Shown: one piece after another, positions 40,994-49,301 of the stretch
Position numbering within the stretch: position 1 is the stretch's first letter
How the letters are laid out: the number at the start of each line of letters is the position of its first letter
Assembly: GCA_001899635.1 (NCBI GenBank)
Contig: MKVQ01000013.1
Coordinates: forward strand, 119,974-183,973
Source: Myxococcales bacterium 68-20
Lineage (GTDB): Bacteria > Myxococcota_A > Polyangia > Polyangiales > Polyangiaceae
Direction: 5' to 3'
DNA length: 64,000 nucleotides
Notes under the pieces: model-generated
Told to the model about the DNA's origin: nothing
What the model saw: only the letters and a program-made list of their open reading frames with translations
Database searches by the model: none
Made by a program: the position numbers and the translations under genes

Positions 40994-42058
40994 ATGATCC
41001 GTATGCGTAAGCCGATCCATCAGAGCTCCGCAGAGGAAGGGCGTGCGCTGCTCGAGCGCGCGCCCGTCGTCCACCTCGCGACCACCGGAGAGGATGGACA
41101 TCCGATCCTGCGCGCGGTGCACGGAGTGGTCGACGGGGATCTCCTCGCCTTCCACGGGGCGCCCGTCGGTGAGAAGACGACGGGGATCGGCCGGCGCGCG
41201 GTGATCGCCGCTCACGAGGTCGTCGCCGAGATCCCGAGCTGGTTCCTCGATCCCGAACGCGCGTGCCCCGCGACCACGTACTACGTGAGCGCGCAGGTCG
41301 ACGGTGTAATCGAGGAGGTCCGCGATCCGGACGCCAAGGCGCGCATCCTCCAGACGATGATGAGGAAGTTCCAGCCGGAGGGACGCCATGCACCGATCCG
41401 CGCCGATGATCCGCTCTACGCGAAGGCGGTCGACGGACTGCTCGTCGCAGGCATCCGGCTCGAAAACGTCGTCTGCAAAGCAAAGCTCGGACAGAACCGG
41501 CGTCCCGAAGAGCGCCGGCGTGTGATCGAACAGCTGTGGCGGCGCGGCGCGCCCGGCGATGCCCGCGCAGTCCACACGCTGGTTCGCCGCTTTCCCGAGC
41601 TCACGCCGTCGTTCCTACTGCGAGATGGCATCCGCCTCGCCTGCGCGATCGACGAGACGGAGCTCGACGAGATCGGGACGTTGCTCGACGATGCGTATTG
41701 GCTCGTCGGCGTGCCGCGCGCCATGGTCTTCGGCGCATTCCTCGCTTCGCAGGCCGTCGTCACCGCGCGCGACGAGCGGACTGGAGCGCTCGTCGCGGTT
41801 GCACGCGCCACGTCCGACGGCAAGGTCGCGTGGGTCTACGACGTGATGGTGCGCGCGGACCTTCGCGGCTCCGGGGCCGGCTCGGCGGTGATGGAGCTCC
41901 TCCTCGATCACCCCGCCGTCCGCGTCGCGCGGCACGTGAGGCTCACGACGCGCGACGCGATGGCGTTCTACCGGCGGATCGGCTTCCTCGAGCTCGACGA
42001 GGTGCCCCGACACGCATCACGATTGGTCGACATGGTCCGTGCCGGTGGCCCGACGTAG
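40994..42058 (+). CDS. Pyridoxamine-phosphate-oxidase-like split barrel fused to a GNAT acetyltransferase
   Basis: A 354-residue two-domain protein. Residues about 1-175 match the flavin-nucleotide-binding split barrel (AEEGRALLERAPVVHLATTGEDGHPILRAVH, then GDLLAFHGAPVGEK), typical of NimA/PNPOx-like proteins. Residues about 205-345 are a GNAT domain with VRADLRGSGAGSAVMELLL, where RGSGAG is the acetyl-CoA loop, and RLTTRDAMAFYRRIGF. The fusion and its divergent MocR neighbour are both consistent with vitamin B6 or small-molecule detoxification. The true substrate is unknown. ATG at 40994 is chosen, and the ATG at 41003 is an alternative. Confidence 0.8.
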   Translation: MIRMRKPIHQSSAEEGRALLERAPVVHLATTGEDGHPILRAVHGVVDGDLLAFHGAPVGEKTTGIGRRAVIAAHEVVAEIPSWFLDPERACPATTYYVSAQVDGVIEEVRDPDAKARILQTMMRKFQPEGRHAPIRADDPLYAKAVDGLLVAGIRLENVVCKAKLGQNRRPEERRRVIEQLWRRGAPGDARAVHTLVRRFPELTPSFLLRDGIRLACAIDETELDEIGTLLDDAYWLVGVPRAMVFGAFLASQAVVTARDERTGALVAVARATSDGKVAWVYDVMVRADLRGSGAGSAVMELLLDHPAVRVARHVRLTTRDAMAFYRRIGFLELDEVPRHASRLVDMVRAGGPT

Positions 42059-42064
42059 AGCACG

Positions 42065-43435
42065 TCATGTCATTCGCGCCTGGCGCCAGCCGCCGTAGCG
42101 GTAGTACGCGATCGACAGCACCATCGACGTGATCGAGCCGAGCGGAAAGCTCCACCAGATGGCGTCGGCTTGCCATCGGTCGAGCAACGCAACGGCGAAG
42201 GGCATCCGCACGCACCAGAGCGCAACGACGAGGATCGCGAGCGGGACGGCCACGGCCCCTGTCGATCGGACGACGCTCGAGAGGACCATCGAGACGCCGA
42301 AGAGCGTGAATGACCACACCACGATCGTGTTCAGGTGCACCGCGATCGCGATCGCCTCCGAGTCGGCCAGGAAGAGCCCGAGCGCGCTGCGATCGAACGT
42401 GTGGATGATGATCGCGAGGGCACCGGTCATCCCGAAGTTGATCGCCACGCCGACGACCGCGACGCGGCCGACGCGCTCCCACAGCCTCGCTCCGACGTTC
42501 TGTGCCGCCATCGACGAGGCCGCCATCCCGATCGCGATCGCCGGCATCTGGATGTAGTTCCAGAGCTGGAGCGCTGCGCCGTAGGCCGCTGCAGTGGCCG
42601 ACCCGAAGCGGTTCACGAGGCTGGTCATGACGACCGCCGACGCGGTCATCACGATCATCTGCAGTCCCATCGGGGTGCCCTTGCGCACGAGGGCGCCGAG
42701 GACCGCGCGGTCGATCCGGAGATAGCGGAGCTCGTCACGCCGCAAGCGGAGGTCGTGCTTGCGCCCGTACAGGTGTCCGAGCAGCGCGAAGCACGCGAGC
42801 GCATTCGCGATCAACGCCGCCACTGCCGAGCCCGCGATCCCAAGCGCTGGGATCGGTCCAGCGCCGAAGATGAAGAGCGGATTGAGCGCGACGTCGAGGC
42901 CGACCGCGAGCGCGGAGTAGACCAGCGGCGTCCGCGCATCGCCGGCGCCTCGCAGCAGCATCGTCATGATCGCGCTGACGAAGGCGAACGGCGTCGCGAG
43001 GAAGACGACCCGCAGGTAGGCGATCGCGTACGGAAGCGCATCATCCGGCGTGCGCATCCAGTCGAGGATGGTCGGTGAGAAGACGAAGCCGGCGATGGCG
43101 ACGACGAGCGAGGCATAGAAGAAGAACGCCACGCTCGTTCCCACGACGCGCTTGGCGCCCTCGACGTCCTTCGCGCCGATGCTCTGCCCGAGCATGATCG
43201 CGGCCGCCATGCCGAGCCCGAACATGGCCCCGATGAGAAGGAACACGATCGTGTTGGCGTTCGACGTGGCGGTGAGCGCAGCAGCGCCCAGGTAGCGCCC
43301 GACCCAGACGGCGTTCACCGATCCGTTGAGCGACTGGAGGACGTTGGTGGCGAGGATGGGGAGTGAGAAGACGAGCAAAGTCTTCCCGATCGCGCCCTCG
43401 GTGAGGAGCGCGTGCGGCTGCCGCGACGCGGCCAT
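42065..43435 (-). CDS. MATE-family multidrug/cation efflux transporter
   Basis: A 456-residue membrane protein with about 12 transmembrane helices arranged in two similar halves, as in MATE transporters. Typical features are LLVFSLPILATNVLQSLNGSVNAVWVGRYLG at the start and PMGLQMIVMTASAVVMTSLVNRFGS at the start of the second half. It would export drugs or organic cations driven by H+ or Na+. The palindrome at 43548-43594, about 115 bp upstream, looks like a repressor site, but no regulator gene is adjacent. It converges on the split-barrel/GNAT gene with a 6-bp gap. Confidence 0.85.
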   Translation of the reverse strand: MAASRQPHALLTEGAIGKTLLVFSLPILATNVLQSLNGSVNAVWVGRYLGAAALTATSNANTIVFLLIGAMFGLGMAAAIMLGQSIGAKDVEGAKRVVGTSVAFFFYASLVVAIAGFVFSPTILDWMRTPDDALPYAIAYLRVVFLATPFAFVSAIMTMLLRGAGDARTPLVYSALAVGLDVALNPLFIFGAGPIPALGIAGSAVAALIANALACFALLGHLYGRKHDLRLRRDELRYLRIDRAVLGALVRKGTPMGLQMIVMTASAVVMTSLVNRFGSATAAAYGAALQLWNYIQMPAIAIGMAASSMAAQNVGARLWERVGRVAVVGVAINFGMTGALAIIIHTFDRSALGLFLADSEAIAIAVHLNTIVVWSFTLFGVSMVLSSVVRSTGAVAVPLAILVVALWCVRMPFAVALLDRWQADAIWWSFPLGSITSMVLSIAYYRYGGWRQARMT

Positions 43436-43911
43436 GACGGATCATCCTTTCTCGAGCAGAGCCCTCCGCGCGAACGGCGCGGATCGGCGCCCCGCGAGGC
43501 CCAAACGATCGAGCCACGGTCGCCCAAGGGTCTCGTTGCGTCGGGCCAATATTGCCCGGGCAATATCCCTTGTCAATATCACCCGGGCAAAATACTCGAG
43601 ACCGGAAAATGCGGGAGATTGCGCCTCGCCGCGGGCGCCCGCGCTCGAGACGTAGGCCGCCGACGTCCGCTCGACTCCGCGCCCCCGGGTACGCGCGAGC
43701 GCCCGCGGCGAGCGCCCAACGTGCGCTCATCCCGCGAGCCGCCACCTCTCGATCGCCCAGGGAACGAGCCGAACGCGCGGGCTGGAGCTCGGCGAGCGCC
43801 CCGGCCTTGCGCTCAACGCCGGGACGCCGCGCGGTCGATCGTCAGGGGAACGAGCCGACCGGCGAAGCACGCGCGGACGCGCCCGGCGCGGCGAGTCGCC
43901 GGCAGCGTGAG
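43436..43911. other. 476-bp region with the MATE promoter and no gene
   Basis: No reading frame with a recognisable domain. The only structure I see is the operator-like pair at 43548-43594. The remainder is GC-rich with short open frames. The right part probably serves as the 3' region of the TPR protein gene ending at 43912. Confidence 0.5.
43548..43594. promoter_or_regulatory. Palindromic operator pair upstream of the MATE gene
   Basis: ATATTGCCCGGGCAATAT at 43549-43566 is a perfect 18-bp palindrome. A related copy, AATATCACCCGGGCAAAATA at 43575-43594, lies 27 bp further on (15 of 20 bases match). Such a pair fits a dimeric TetR- or MarR-type repressor acting on the exporter gene. Confidence 0.65.
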
Positions 43912-44985
43912 CTAGAAGGTGCCGCCCAGACCGAGGCCCGTGAAGTTCGGACCGATGACGGGGTGGAGCAACGGCCTGCTCGCGGTCTTCTGCGCGGTCT
44001 TCTCCGCGCTCTTCGGCGCCGTGAAGTAGAGGGCGGCGCCGACACCGACGAGGACCACCGCGCCGCCACCGAGGACGAGAGCGATGAGCTGGTTGTTCTC
44101 GGCCGCCTTGCCGTGGGAGTCGGCCGACTTGTTGAGCGCGTCGTACTGCGTGACGTTCGTCGGTTGTTGCGTTTTGGGATCGAGGAACGCGTTGGCAGCC
44201 TCGCGCTGCTTGTCGCGTTCACTCTCCTCCCCCTTCGCGAGGACGAAGACTCCGGCGCCGGCGAGCCCTACGAGAACGCCCACACCGGCGACGACGACGC
44301 CGACGGTACGCTGGCCGCTTCCGTCGTTCGTGACGATCACCGGCGGCTGATATGCGCTGCCGGGCCCCGTCTCGGTGCCGGGCGTCGTTTGGACGGGCGC
44401 GTCCTCGAGCTTCGGAACCTCGACGCGATCGGTCATCGCGTTGTCCGGCACCTGGATGATCTTCGACCACGGCTTCTTCCCGCGCGCCGAGACCTCGATG
44501 GAGTGCTCACCCGGGTCGATCGGCAAGGGCACCTCCTTGCCTGCGAGCGCGATCGTGACCTCAACCCCGTCACGCTTGACCACGAGATCCGTGAGCGGCT
44601 CCTTCACCGACACGATGATGTAGTGGAGCTGCGATTTGAGACGCGTCGCGGCCTCCTCGGCGAGCTTCTGGCGCTCGGCCTGGCCGCGCTGCTGCGCGAG
44701 GCCCATCGCGGAGCGGTACCACGTCCACGCGCTCGCCCACTTCTTCTGCTTCTCGAAGCACAGGGCGAGGTTGATCTGCGTCCCCGGCGACGGGTCCGCC
44801 TTGTTGCTCCCCGCGAACGCCTCGCAGGCCACGGCGAAGTCGTTCCGCTTCATTGCCGCGAGGCCCTCGTCGAAGAGGGTCTCGGCCGAGGACTCATCCG
44901 CCCACGAGGTCGAGGGAGCGACGGTCAGACACGCAAAGACAAGCCCAGCGCCGGCGGCGAGCCGCGACAAGGGATGACGTCCCAT
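43912..44985 (-). CDS. TPR and PEGA-like membrane protein beside a Ser/Thr kinase
   Basis: A 357-residue exported protein. A signal peptide (ending near WADES, about residue 30) is followed by a TPR-like helical part (ETLFDEGLAAMKRNDFAVACEAFAGSNKADPSPGTQINLALCFEKQKKWASAWTWYRSA). A PEGA-like segment comes next (VKRDGVEVTIALAGKEVPLPIDPGEHSIEVSARGKKPW). Two hydrophobic helices near residues 230 and 310 suggest membrane anchoring. This arrangement is the standard companion of Ser/Thr kinases in myxobacteria. It lies 27 bp after the kinase stop on the same strand. ATG at 44985 is preferred over an in-frame TTG at 45003. Confidence 0.75.
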   Translation of the reverse strand: MGRHPLSRLAAGAGLVFACLTVAPSTSWADESSAETLFDEGLAAMKRNDFAVACEAFAGSNKADPSPGTQINLALCFEKQKKWASAWTWYRSAMGLAQQRGQAERQKLAEEAATRLKSQLHYIIVSVKEPLTDLVVKRDGVEVTIALAGKEVPLPIDPGEHSIEVSARGKKPWSKIIQVPDNAMTDRVEVPKLEDAPVQTTPGTETGPGSAYQPPVIVTNDGSGQRTVGVVVAGVGVLVGLAGAGVFVLAKGEESERDKQREAANAFLDPKTQQPTNVTQYDALNKSADSHGKAAENNQLIALVLGGGAVVLVGVGAALYFTAPKSAEKTAQKTASRPLLHPVIGPNFTGLGLGGTF

Positions 44986-45012
44986 GGCCGCGTTATACAC
45001 CAACGCTGATCG

Positions 45013-46620
45013 TCAGCGGGTGTTCTGAAGGTTGCCTTCGTGCGGCTTCGGCGATGTCGGTTTCGGCGCGGGCGACGGGGGCGACGGGGGCGGCACTGAC
45101 GGCCCCGGATCAGACGCCTTGCCCGACTGCTTCACGCCGCCCTTGGCTGTCGTCGTCGTCGTCGCGTTCGGGCGTGCCGCGGTCGCACTCGCACTCGCGC
45201 TCGCATTCGCACTGGCAATCGCGCTCGGCTCCGCGGCGACCTCCGGAGGCGCCGACGGGGGCGGCGTGATAGTCTCCGACGGAGTCGCGCTCGGCGGAGG
45301 GAGCGAGCTCGCCGCCACGGTCGGGTCGCCGCTCGGATGCTCCTTCGACATCGACTTCACGACCAGGAGCACGCCGACGACGCCGAGCAGGAGCAGCGCA
45401 CCGGCCACCACGAGGCCGATGACCAGCGGCGTCTTCGACTTCGGGAGGCCGGCAACACCGGCGCCGGTGCCCGTGCTCTGCCAGCCACTGGCGGTCTGCT
45501 GCATGCCCTGCGGAGTCGCCGTCCCGAGGGCGACCGTACCGCCGACGATGCGCGGCCCCGACCCGGTCGACGCGCCGGTCGAAGGCAGCGGCGGTCGCGG
45601 CATGCCCGAACCACCCGGCGTCACCGCGCCCTGCTGCGGGAGCGATCCGCTCGAGAAGCCTGCCGGCATGACGCCCCCGGACGGAAGCATCGCGGTTCCG
45701 GCGAGCATTGGCTGCGCCGACGCCGACGCCGACGCCGACGCGTATGGCGCGAGCGCCTCCGCGAGCTCGGTCACGGTCTGGATGCGATGCTCGGGACGCC
45801 GCTGGAGGCAACGGAGCACGATGTCGTCGAGCCCCGGCGGGACCTCGGGCACACGCGTCCGAAGGGGCGCCGGATCGGTCTCGAGGATGGCCGCGAAGAG
45901 CTCGCCGAGGCTGTCCCCCATGAACGGGAGATGGCCGGTGATCAGCTCGTAGAGGATGATCCCCATCGCCCAGATGTCGGCGCGATGGTCGACGCTCTTC
46001 GAGCTGCGAAGCTGCTCGGGCGACATGTACAGCGGCGAACCGAGCATCGCCTTCGTCGACGTGAGCGCGCTCGGGCTCGCGGCCAATGCCGACGAGCCTT
46101 GCGCCTTCGAGATGCCGAAATCGAGGACCTTGACGACGACGGAGCCGTCCTTGCGCTTCGCGAGGAACAGGTTCGACGGCTTGAGATCGCGGTGCACGAT
46201 CCCGATGGCGTGTGCCTGCGTCACGCCCTTGAGCGCTTGGAGCACGTATCCGACGGCCACATGGGGCGCGAGGCGATGCGTCGGCTCACGCTCGAGGACC
46301 TGCGCGAGGTCCTCGCCGTCGAGCAGCTCGAGGACCATGTACGCGTAGCCCAGCTCCTCGTCGACGTCGTCGACGCGGACCACGTGCTCGTTCTGGATGT
46401 TCGCGGCCGCGCGCCCCTCGTTGATGAAGCGCTGCGCCGCCTCGGGGTTGCTCGCGTCGGCGAGCATGATCTTGATCGCGACGGGCTTCGAGAGCTTGAT
46501 GTGCTTTGCGGCGAACACCGCTCCCATGCCCCCCTGCCCGAGGAGCCGATCGAGGACGTATTTGCCCGCGATCATGTCCCCGGAACGGGGCAGGTTCGCC
46601 GAAGCTGGAGAGCCGCTCAT
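45013..46620 (-). CDS. Hanks-type Ser/Thr protein kinase
   Basis: A 535-residue kinase with an N-terminal catalytic domain (about residues 18-285). Key motifs are the glycine loop LLGQGGMGAV, the lysine in PVAIKIM, the catalytic loop HRDLKPSN, DFG, and SPLYMSPEQL in the activation segment. All catalytic residues are present. Beyond it comes a Ser/Ala/Pro-rich linker, one transmembrane helix (VIGLVVAGALLLLGVVGVLLVV, about 395-420), and a Pro/Ala/Ser-rich extracellular tail. ATG at 46620 is used. The kinase probably phosphorylates proteins of the downstream STAS/HATPase module or the TPR neighbour; the target is unknown. Confidence 0.9.
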   Translation of the reverse strand: MSGSPASANLPRSGDMIAGKYVLDRLLGQGGMGAVFAAKHIKLSKPVAIKIMLADASNPEAAQRFINEGRAAANIQNEHVVRVDDVDEELGYAYMVLELLDGEDLAQVLEREPTHRLAPHVAVGYVLQALKGVTQAHAIGIVHRDLKPSNLFLAKRKDGSVVVKVLDFGISKAQGSSALAASPSALTSTKAMLGSPLYMSPEQLRSSKSVDHRADIWAMGIILYELITGHLPFMGDSLGELFAAILETDPAPLRTRVPEVPPGLDDIVLRCLQRRPEHRIQTVTELAEALAPYASASASASAQPMLAGTAMLPSGGVMPAGFSSGSLPQQGAVTPGGSGMPRPPLPSTGASTGSGPRIVGGTVALGTATPQGMQQTASGWQSTGTGAGVAGLPKSKTPLVIGLVVAGALLLLGVVGVLLVVKSMSKEHPSGDPTVAASSLPPPSATPSETITPPPSAPPEVAAEPSAIASANASASASATAARPNATTTTTAKGGVKQSGKASDPGPSVPPPSPPSPAPKPTSPKPHEGNLQNTR

Positions 46621-46855
46621 GTCCGCTGCAGAGTACGGCGATGTCAATCGGGCCACAAGCGACCGACGGCGTGTTCCGGCGTCACCGCCGGCCCACGACG
46701 GTGGGTTTTCACGTCATTCCTCGGCCTTGCGGGCGGCGTCGCCCGTTCGGGTGATGCCCGGGTCGACCACGACGCCGCGCCCCTCGGAGGACGACCGAAG
46801 CCGCGCCCTGGTACGACGCGCCGACAGCTCGGGTAGGACCTCCGGGGGGAGCGCT

Positions 46856-47221
46856 TTAGTCGATGTGGACGCGCTCTCCGCCGATCGACGCGAGGCCCTC
46901 CAGGCTCCGGCGCTGCCAGTGTCGCTTCGAATCCGAGACGAACCTGGCGAGGTAGCGCGGAGCGCTCTCGACCTCCCGCATCCATGCCAGCATCGAGCGG
47001 AGGCACGCGGCGCTCATGAACTCGAGCGCCCGGAGATCGAAGACGACCTCCTGAACGTTCGACTCGAGCGCGACACGATGGATCGCCTGCAGAAAGGCGG
47101 TGAGATCGTCGCGCGTGACCGACTCGGCGCTGCCGACGAGCCGCACCTCGATTCGGGTCTCCGTCACGTCGGTCTCGGTCACCAGATCGGGCGTCGCGAT
47201 CTCGCTGATCTCTTCGCTCAT
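46856..47221 (-). CDS. STAS-domain anti-sigma factor antagonist-like protein
   Basis: A 121-residue protein with a STAS-like fold: EVRLVGSAESVTRDDLTAFLQAIHRV, then VQEVVFDLRALEFMSAACLRSMLAWMR. The second block carries the conserved S in EFMSAACL, the usual phosphorylated serine of SpoIIAA-type antagonists. It should bind the HATPase encoded just upstream, with release controlled by phosphorylation. ATG 47221 overlaps that gene's stop (ATGA), so the two are coupled. The last 30 residues (HWQRRSLEGLASIGGERVHID) are beyond the usual domain. Confidence 0.8.
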   Translation of the reverse strand: MSEEISEIATPDLVTETDVTETRIEVRLVGSAESVTRDDLTAFLQAIHRVALESNVQEVVFDLRALEFMSAACLRSMLAWMREVESAPRYLARFVSDSKRHWQRRSLEGLASIGGERVHID

Positions 47222-47730
47222 CGGAGCGGCGCTCCCTTCGCCAACCGAAAGCGGCCCTCTGCGCGGATGAGGACGGAGTCCTCCTCGAAGCGACCGCTCA
47301 CGTCGAGGCCCGCCTCGGCGTGTACGCGACCGAGGCCGAGGCCCGAGCGCTCGACCTGCTCGGCGGCACGGCGCACGAGGTCGCGATAGTAGACGGCGCG
47401 ATCGGAGCTGGCGTTCATCTCGCCCAGGATCGAGTCGAGCTGGCGGCTGCGGTCCTCGTCGAGCCGGTTCTTCGTGACGATGACGACGCCGATCTCCTCT
47501 GCCAGGCGATGCAGCTCCACCCGGATCCTGGTCACGTCCCCGGACGCATAGCGAACGGCATTGTCGAGCAGCTCGTGCGTCGCGACGATGACGCGCGAGG
47601 TGACGTCGCCGTCGGCGACGATCCGGCCGCACAGCTCACCGACGAAGCGACGCACGGTCACGACCAGAGGCGCGTCGGGCGAGAGACTCAGCTCGAACGA
47701 CGTGCACGCTCCCTCCTTGACCGCGATCAT
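47218..47730 (-). CDS. HATPase-domain anti-sigma/sensor kinase-like protein
   Basis: A 170-residue protein of the GHKL ATPase superfamily. The N-box is IVATHELLDNAVRYASG with Glu and Asn in place. A later ERSGLGLGRVHAE resembles the G-box. This is the SpoIIAB/RsbW-like type, paired here with the STAS gene by a four-base overlap in the usual order. It could be an anti-sigma factor or a phosphorylating partner of the STAS protein; no sigma gene is adjacent. Neighbours upstream include the TetR gene at 48012-48713, 281 bp away. Confidence 0.8.
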   Translation of the reverse strand: MIAVKEGACTSFELSLSPDAPLVVTVRRFVGELCGRIVADGDVTSRVIVATHELLDNAVRYASGDVTRIRVELHRLAEEIGVVIVTKNRLDEDRSRQLDSILGEMNASSDRAVYYRDLVRRAAEQVERSGLGLGRVHAEAGLDVSGRFEEDSVLIRAEGRFRLAKGAPLR

Positions 47731-47928
47731 TTGTTGGCCGCCGTCATTCGAGAACGACTCCCTTCCGAACGCACGCCCACTCGCTGCTCACCACCCACCC
47801 CCGAGACGCCGCAACGACCCAAGATACACGACGTTCACCATCTCGCTCCGGCTTCTTCGGTCACTCCCCGCATCACACGCTGGATTCCACGAGCCCCCAG
47901 CACCGCGCAGGACAAGGCGGGGCTGGAA

Positions 47929-47945
47929 CGATACATCGTGTATCG
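47929..47945. promoter_or_regulatory. 17-bp palindrome between TetR and HATPase genes
   Basis: CGATACA-TCG-TGTATCG is a perfect inverted repeat with a 3-bp centre. It lies 199 bp before the HATPase start and 67 bp after the TetR stop. Its shape fits a TetR-type operator, which would link the regulator to the anti-sigma unit, but the target is inferred. Confidence 0.4.
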
Positions 47946-48011
47946 GCCTTCGCCGGCCTGCAAGCCGCACTCTGACCCATGCACGAAATTGCAGACTTTC
48001 GGGGTCGGTGT

Positions 48012-48713
48012 CTACGGGCCAGCGAGGCCGCTCTCGACCAGCGCGAGCATCGCCTTCTTCGCACGCGCGATGTCGTTCGTCGACGCGGCCCCTTCGAGCA
48101 GCTCGAGCGCCACGCCTTCGAGCGCGGAGACGAGCGCCACGTAGGTGAAGCCATCGAGCGGCGCGACACCTCGCGCCTCGGCCGCCTGGACGAGAACCCT
48201 CAAGATCCGCGCGCGAAACTGACGGCGATGCCCCGCGAGCGGGGAGTCGGAGCGCACCGACTGCTCGACGAGCACCCGGAAGAGCGCCGCATTCTCGACG
48301 TGGAAATCGAGATACAGATCGACGCCCGCACGGACCCCGGACATCGAACCGTCCTCCGCCACGGACGCCTCGTCGAGCGCGCCGAGGAGCTCCCCCGTCG
48401 CGAGCTCGTACACGGCGGCGAGGACGTCTTCCTTGCTCGTGAAATAGCGATAGAACGTACGCCGAGCGATCCTCGCCTCTTCGAGGACGTCTTCCACGCG
48501 CGTCGCGGTGAAGCCGCGGCGAGCGAACACCTTCATCGCGGCGACGAGGATGCCGTTCTCGACCACGCGGGCGTTCAGCGATGGCGGAATGGAGCTTCGG
48601 GGTGGGAGCGACCTCCGCGTGCCCGAGGGCGGCGGCTGCGTCTTCCCCGGCTCGCTCGCCTGTCCCTGTCGTGCACGCGACGTGACGACAGGCGGTCGCG
48701 TACGACGGGGCAT
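48012..48713 (-). CDS. TetR-family transcriptional regulator
   Basis: A 233-residue regulator. A low-complexity Pro/Arg/Ser-rich N-terminal tail (about 1-48) precedes the TetR HTH, which reads ILVAAMKVFARRGFTATRVEDVLEEARIARRTFYRYFTSKEDVLAAVY. The TF(Y)RYF signature and flanking helices are standard. The C-terminal ligand domain is helical and of unassigned subfamily. A TGAC-GATT-GTCA inverted repeat at 48717-48728 sits just before the start, suitable for autorepression. Confidence 0.88.
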   Translation of the reverse strand: MPRRTRPPVVTSRARQGQASEPGKTQPPPSGTRRSLPPRSSIPPSLNARVVENGILVAAMKVFARRGFTATRVEDVLEEARIARRTFYRYFTSKEDVLAAVYELATGELLGALDEASVAEDGSMSGVRAGVDLYLDFHVENAALFRVLVEQSVRSDSPLAGHRRQFRARILRVLVQAAEARGVAPLDGFTYVALVSALEGVALELLEGAASTNDIARAKKAMLALVESGLAGP

Positions 48714-49178
48714 CGTTGACGATTGTCAGGGCTCCTTCGCGCCGTCGCAAGTGACCTCGCGTGGCGTGGATGTGTGTGTCGCCGTCATCCGCTCGCGCTC
48801 GAGGGCGCAACACATTCGACGAGCGGCCGTGCTCGGTCGCGGTCGTCCACTCGCGCTCGAGGGCGCAACACATTCGACGAGCGGCCGTGCTCGGTCGCGG
48901 TCGTCCACTCGCGCTCGAGGCATTCGACCAGCGACCGTGCTCGGTCGCGCGGTGTCGGTTCGATCGCGGGCGCCGTCCAGTGAAGCTCGGCCGCGCACGC
49001 CCTCGCCGCACGCTCTCGTAGCGCGCCCACTTGCTGGCGCGTTCGGCAGCGCTCTTTCGGCGCGGCCTCTCCCCTGGAAAGCCGCCTGCAACGAGGCAGG
49101 CTGACAACTGGGAAGAGGCTCTCGAGCCAGTCTCGGTGCCGAAGAGGGCACCGAGATCGGGGGCGTCGAGGGGGTTGG
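48714..49178. other. 465-bp region with tandem repeats and no gene
   Basis: Holds the TetR-type inverted repeat TGAC-GATT-GTCA (48717-48728), three 58-bp tandem repeat units from 48793, and otherwise GC-rich sequence up to the tRNA gene. Many short frames are open but none shows a domain. The frames inside the repeats are shared between units and are not credible genes. Confidence 0.5.
48793..48950. repeat. 58-bp tandem repeat (two perfect units plus one degenerate)
   Basis: 48793-48850 and 48851-48908 are identical over 58 bp. A third unit from 48909 has lost 10 bp (GGCGCAACAC) and carries several substitutions. The units carry CTCGCGCTCGAG and GACGAGCGGCC cores. The spacing is too regular to be CRISPR-like and the units are contiguous, so this is a minisatellite of unknown effect. 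Confidence 0.75.
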
Positions 49179-49253
49179 TGGAGCCGCGAGTCGGGCTTGA
49201 ACCGACGACCTGCGCTTTACGAAAGCGCTGCTCTACCGCTGAGCTATCGCGGC
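49179..49253 (-). tRNA. tRNA-Thr (anticodon CGT)
   Basis: On the minus strand the cloverleaf is complete: acceptor GCCGCGA/TCGCGGC, D-arm GCTC-AGCGGTA-GAGC, anticodon arm GCGCT-TTCGTAA-AGCGC with CGT in the loop, variable AGGTC, and T-arm GTCGG-TTCAAGC-CCGAC. A discriminator T at 49182 is followed by an encoded CCA at 49181-49179. The anticodon CGT reads ACG, so it is tRNA-Thr. Confidence 0.93.
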
Positions 49254-49301
49254 GTGTCGAGGGAAGCGGATGTATTCCGAGACGCCCGACACGTCAAGAG
49301 A

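Noticed and set aside
43326..43655. 109-codon plus-strand frame as a regulator of the MATE gene
   Set aside because: No helix-turn-helix and it overlaps both the MATE start and the palindrome.
46701..46716. CCCAC-GACG-GTGGG-TTTT hairpin as a terminator for the STAS gene
   Set aside because: The T-run is on the plus strand, while the flanking genes are on the minus strand, so it cannot end their transcripts in that form.
48793..48950. Possible CRISPR array
   Set aside because: Units are contiguous 58-bp copies with no unique spacers.
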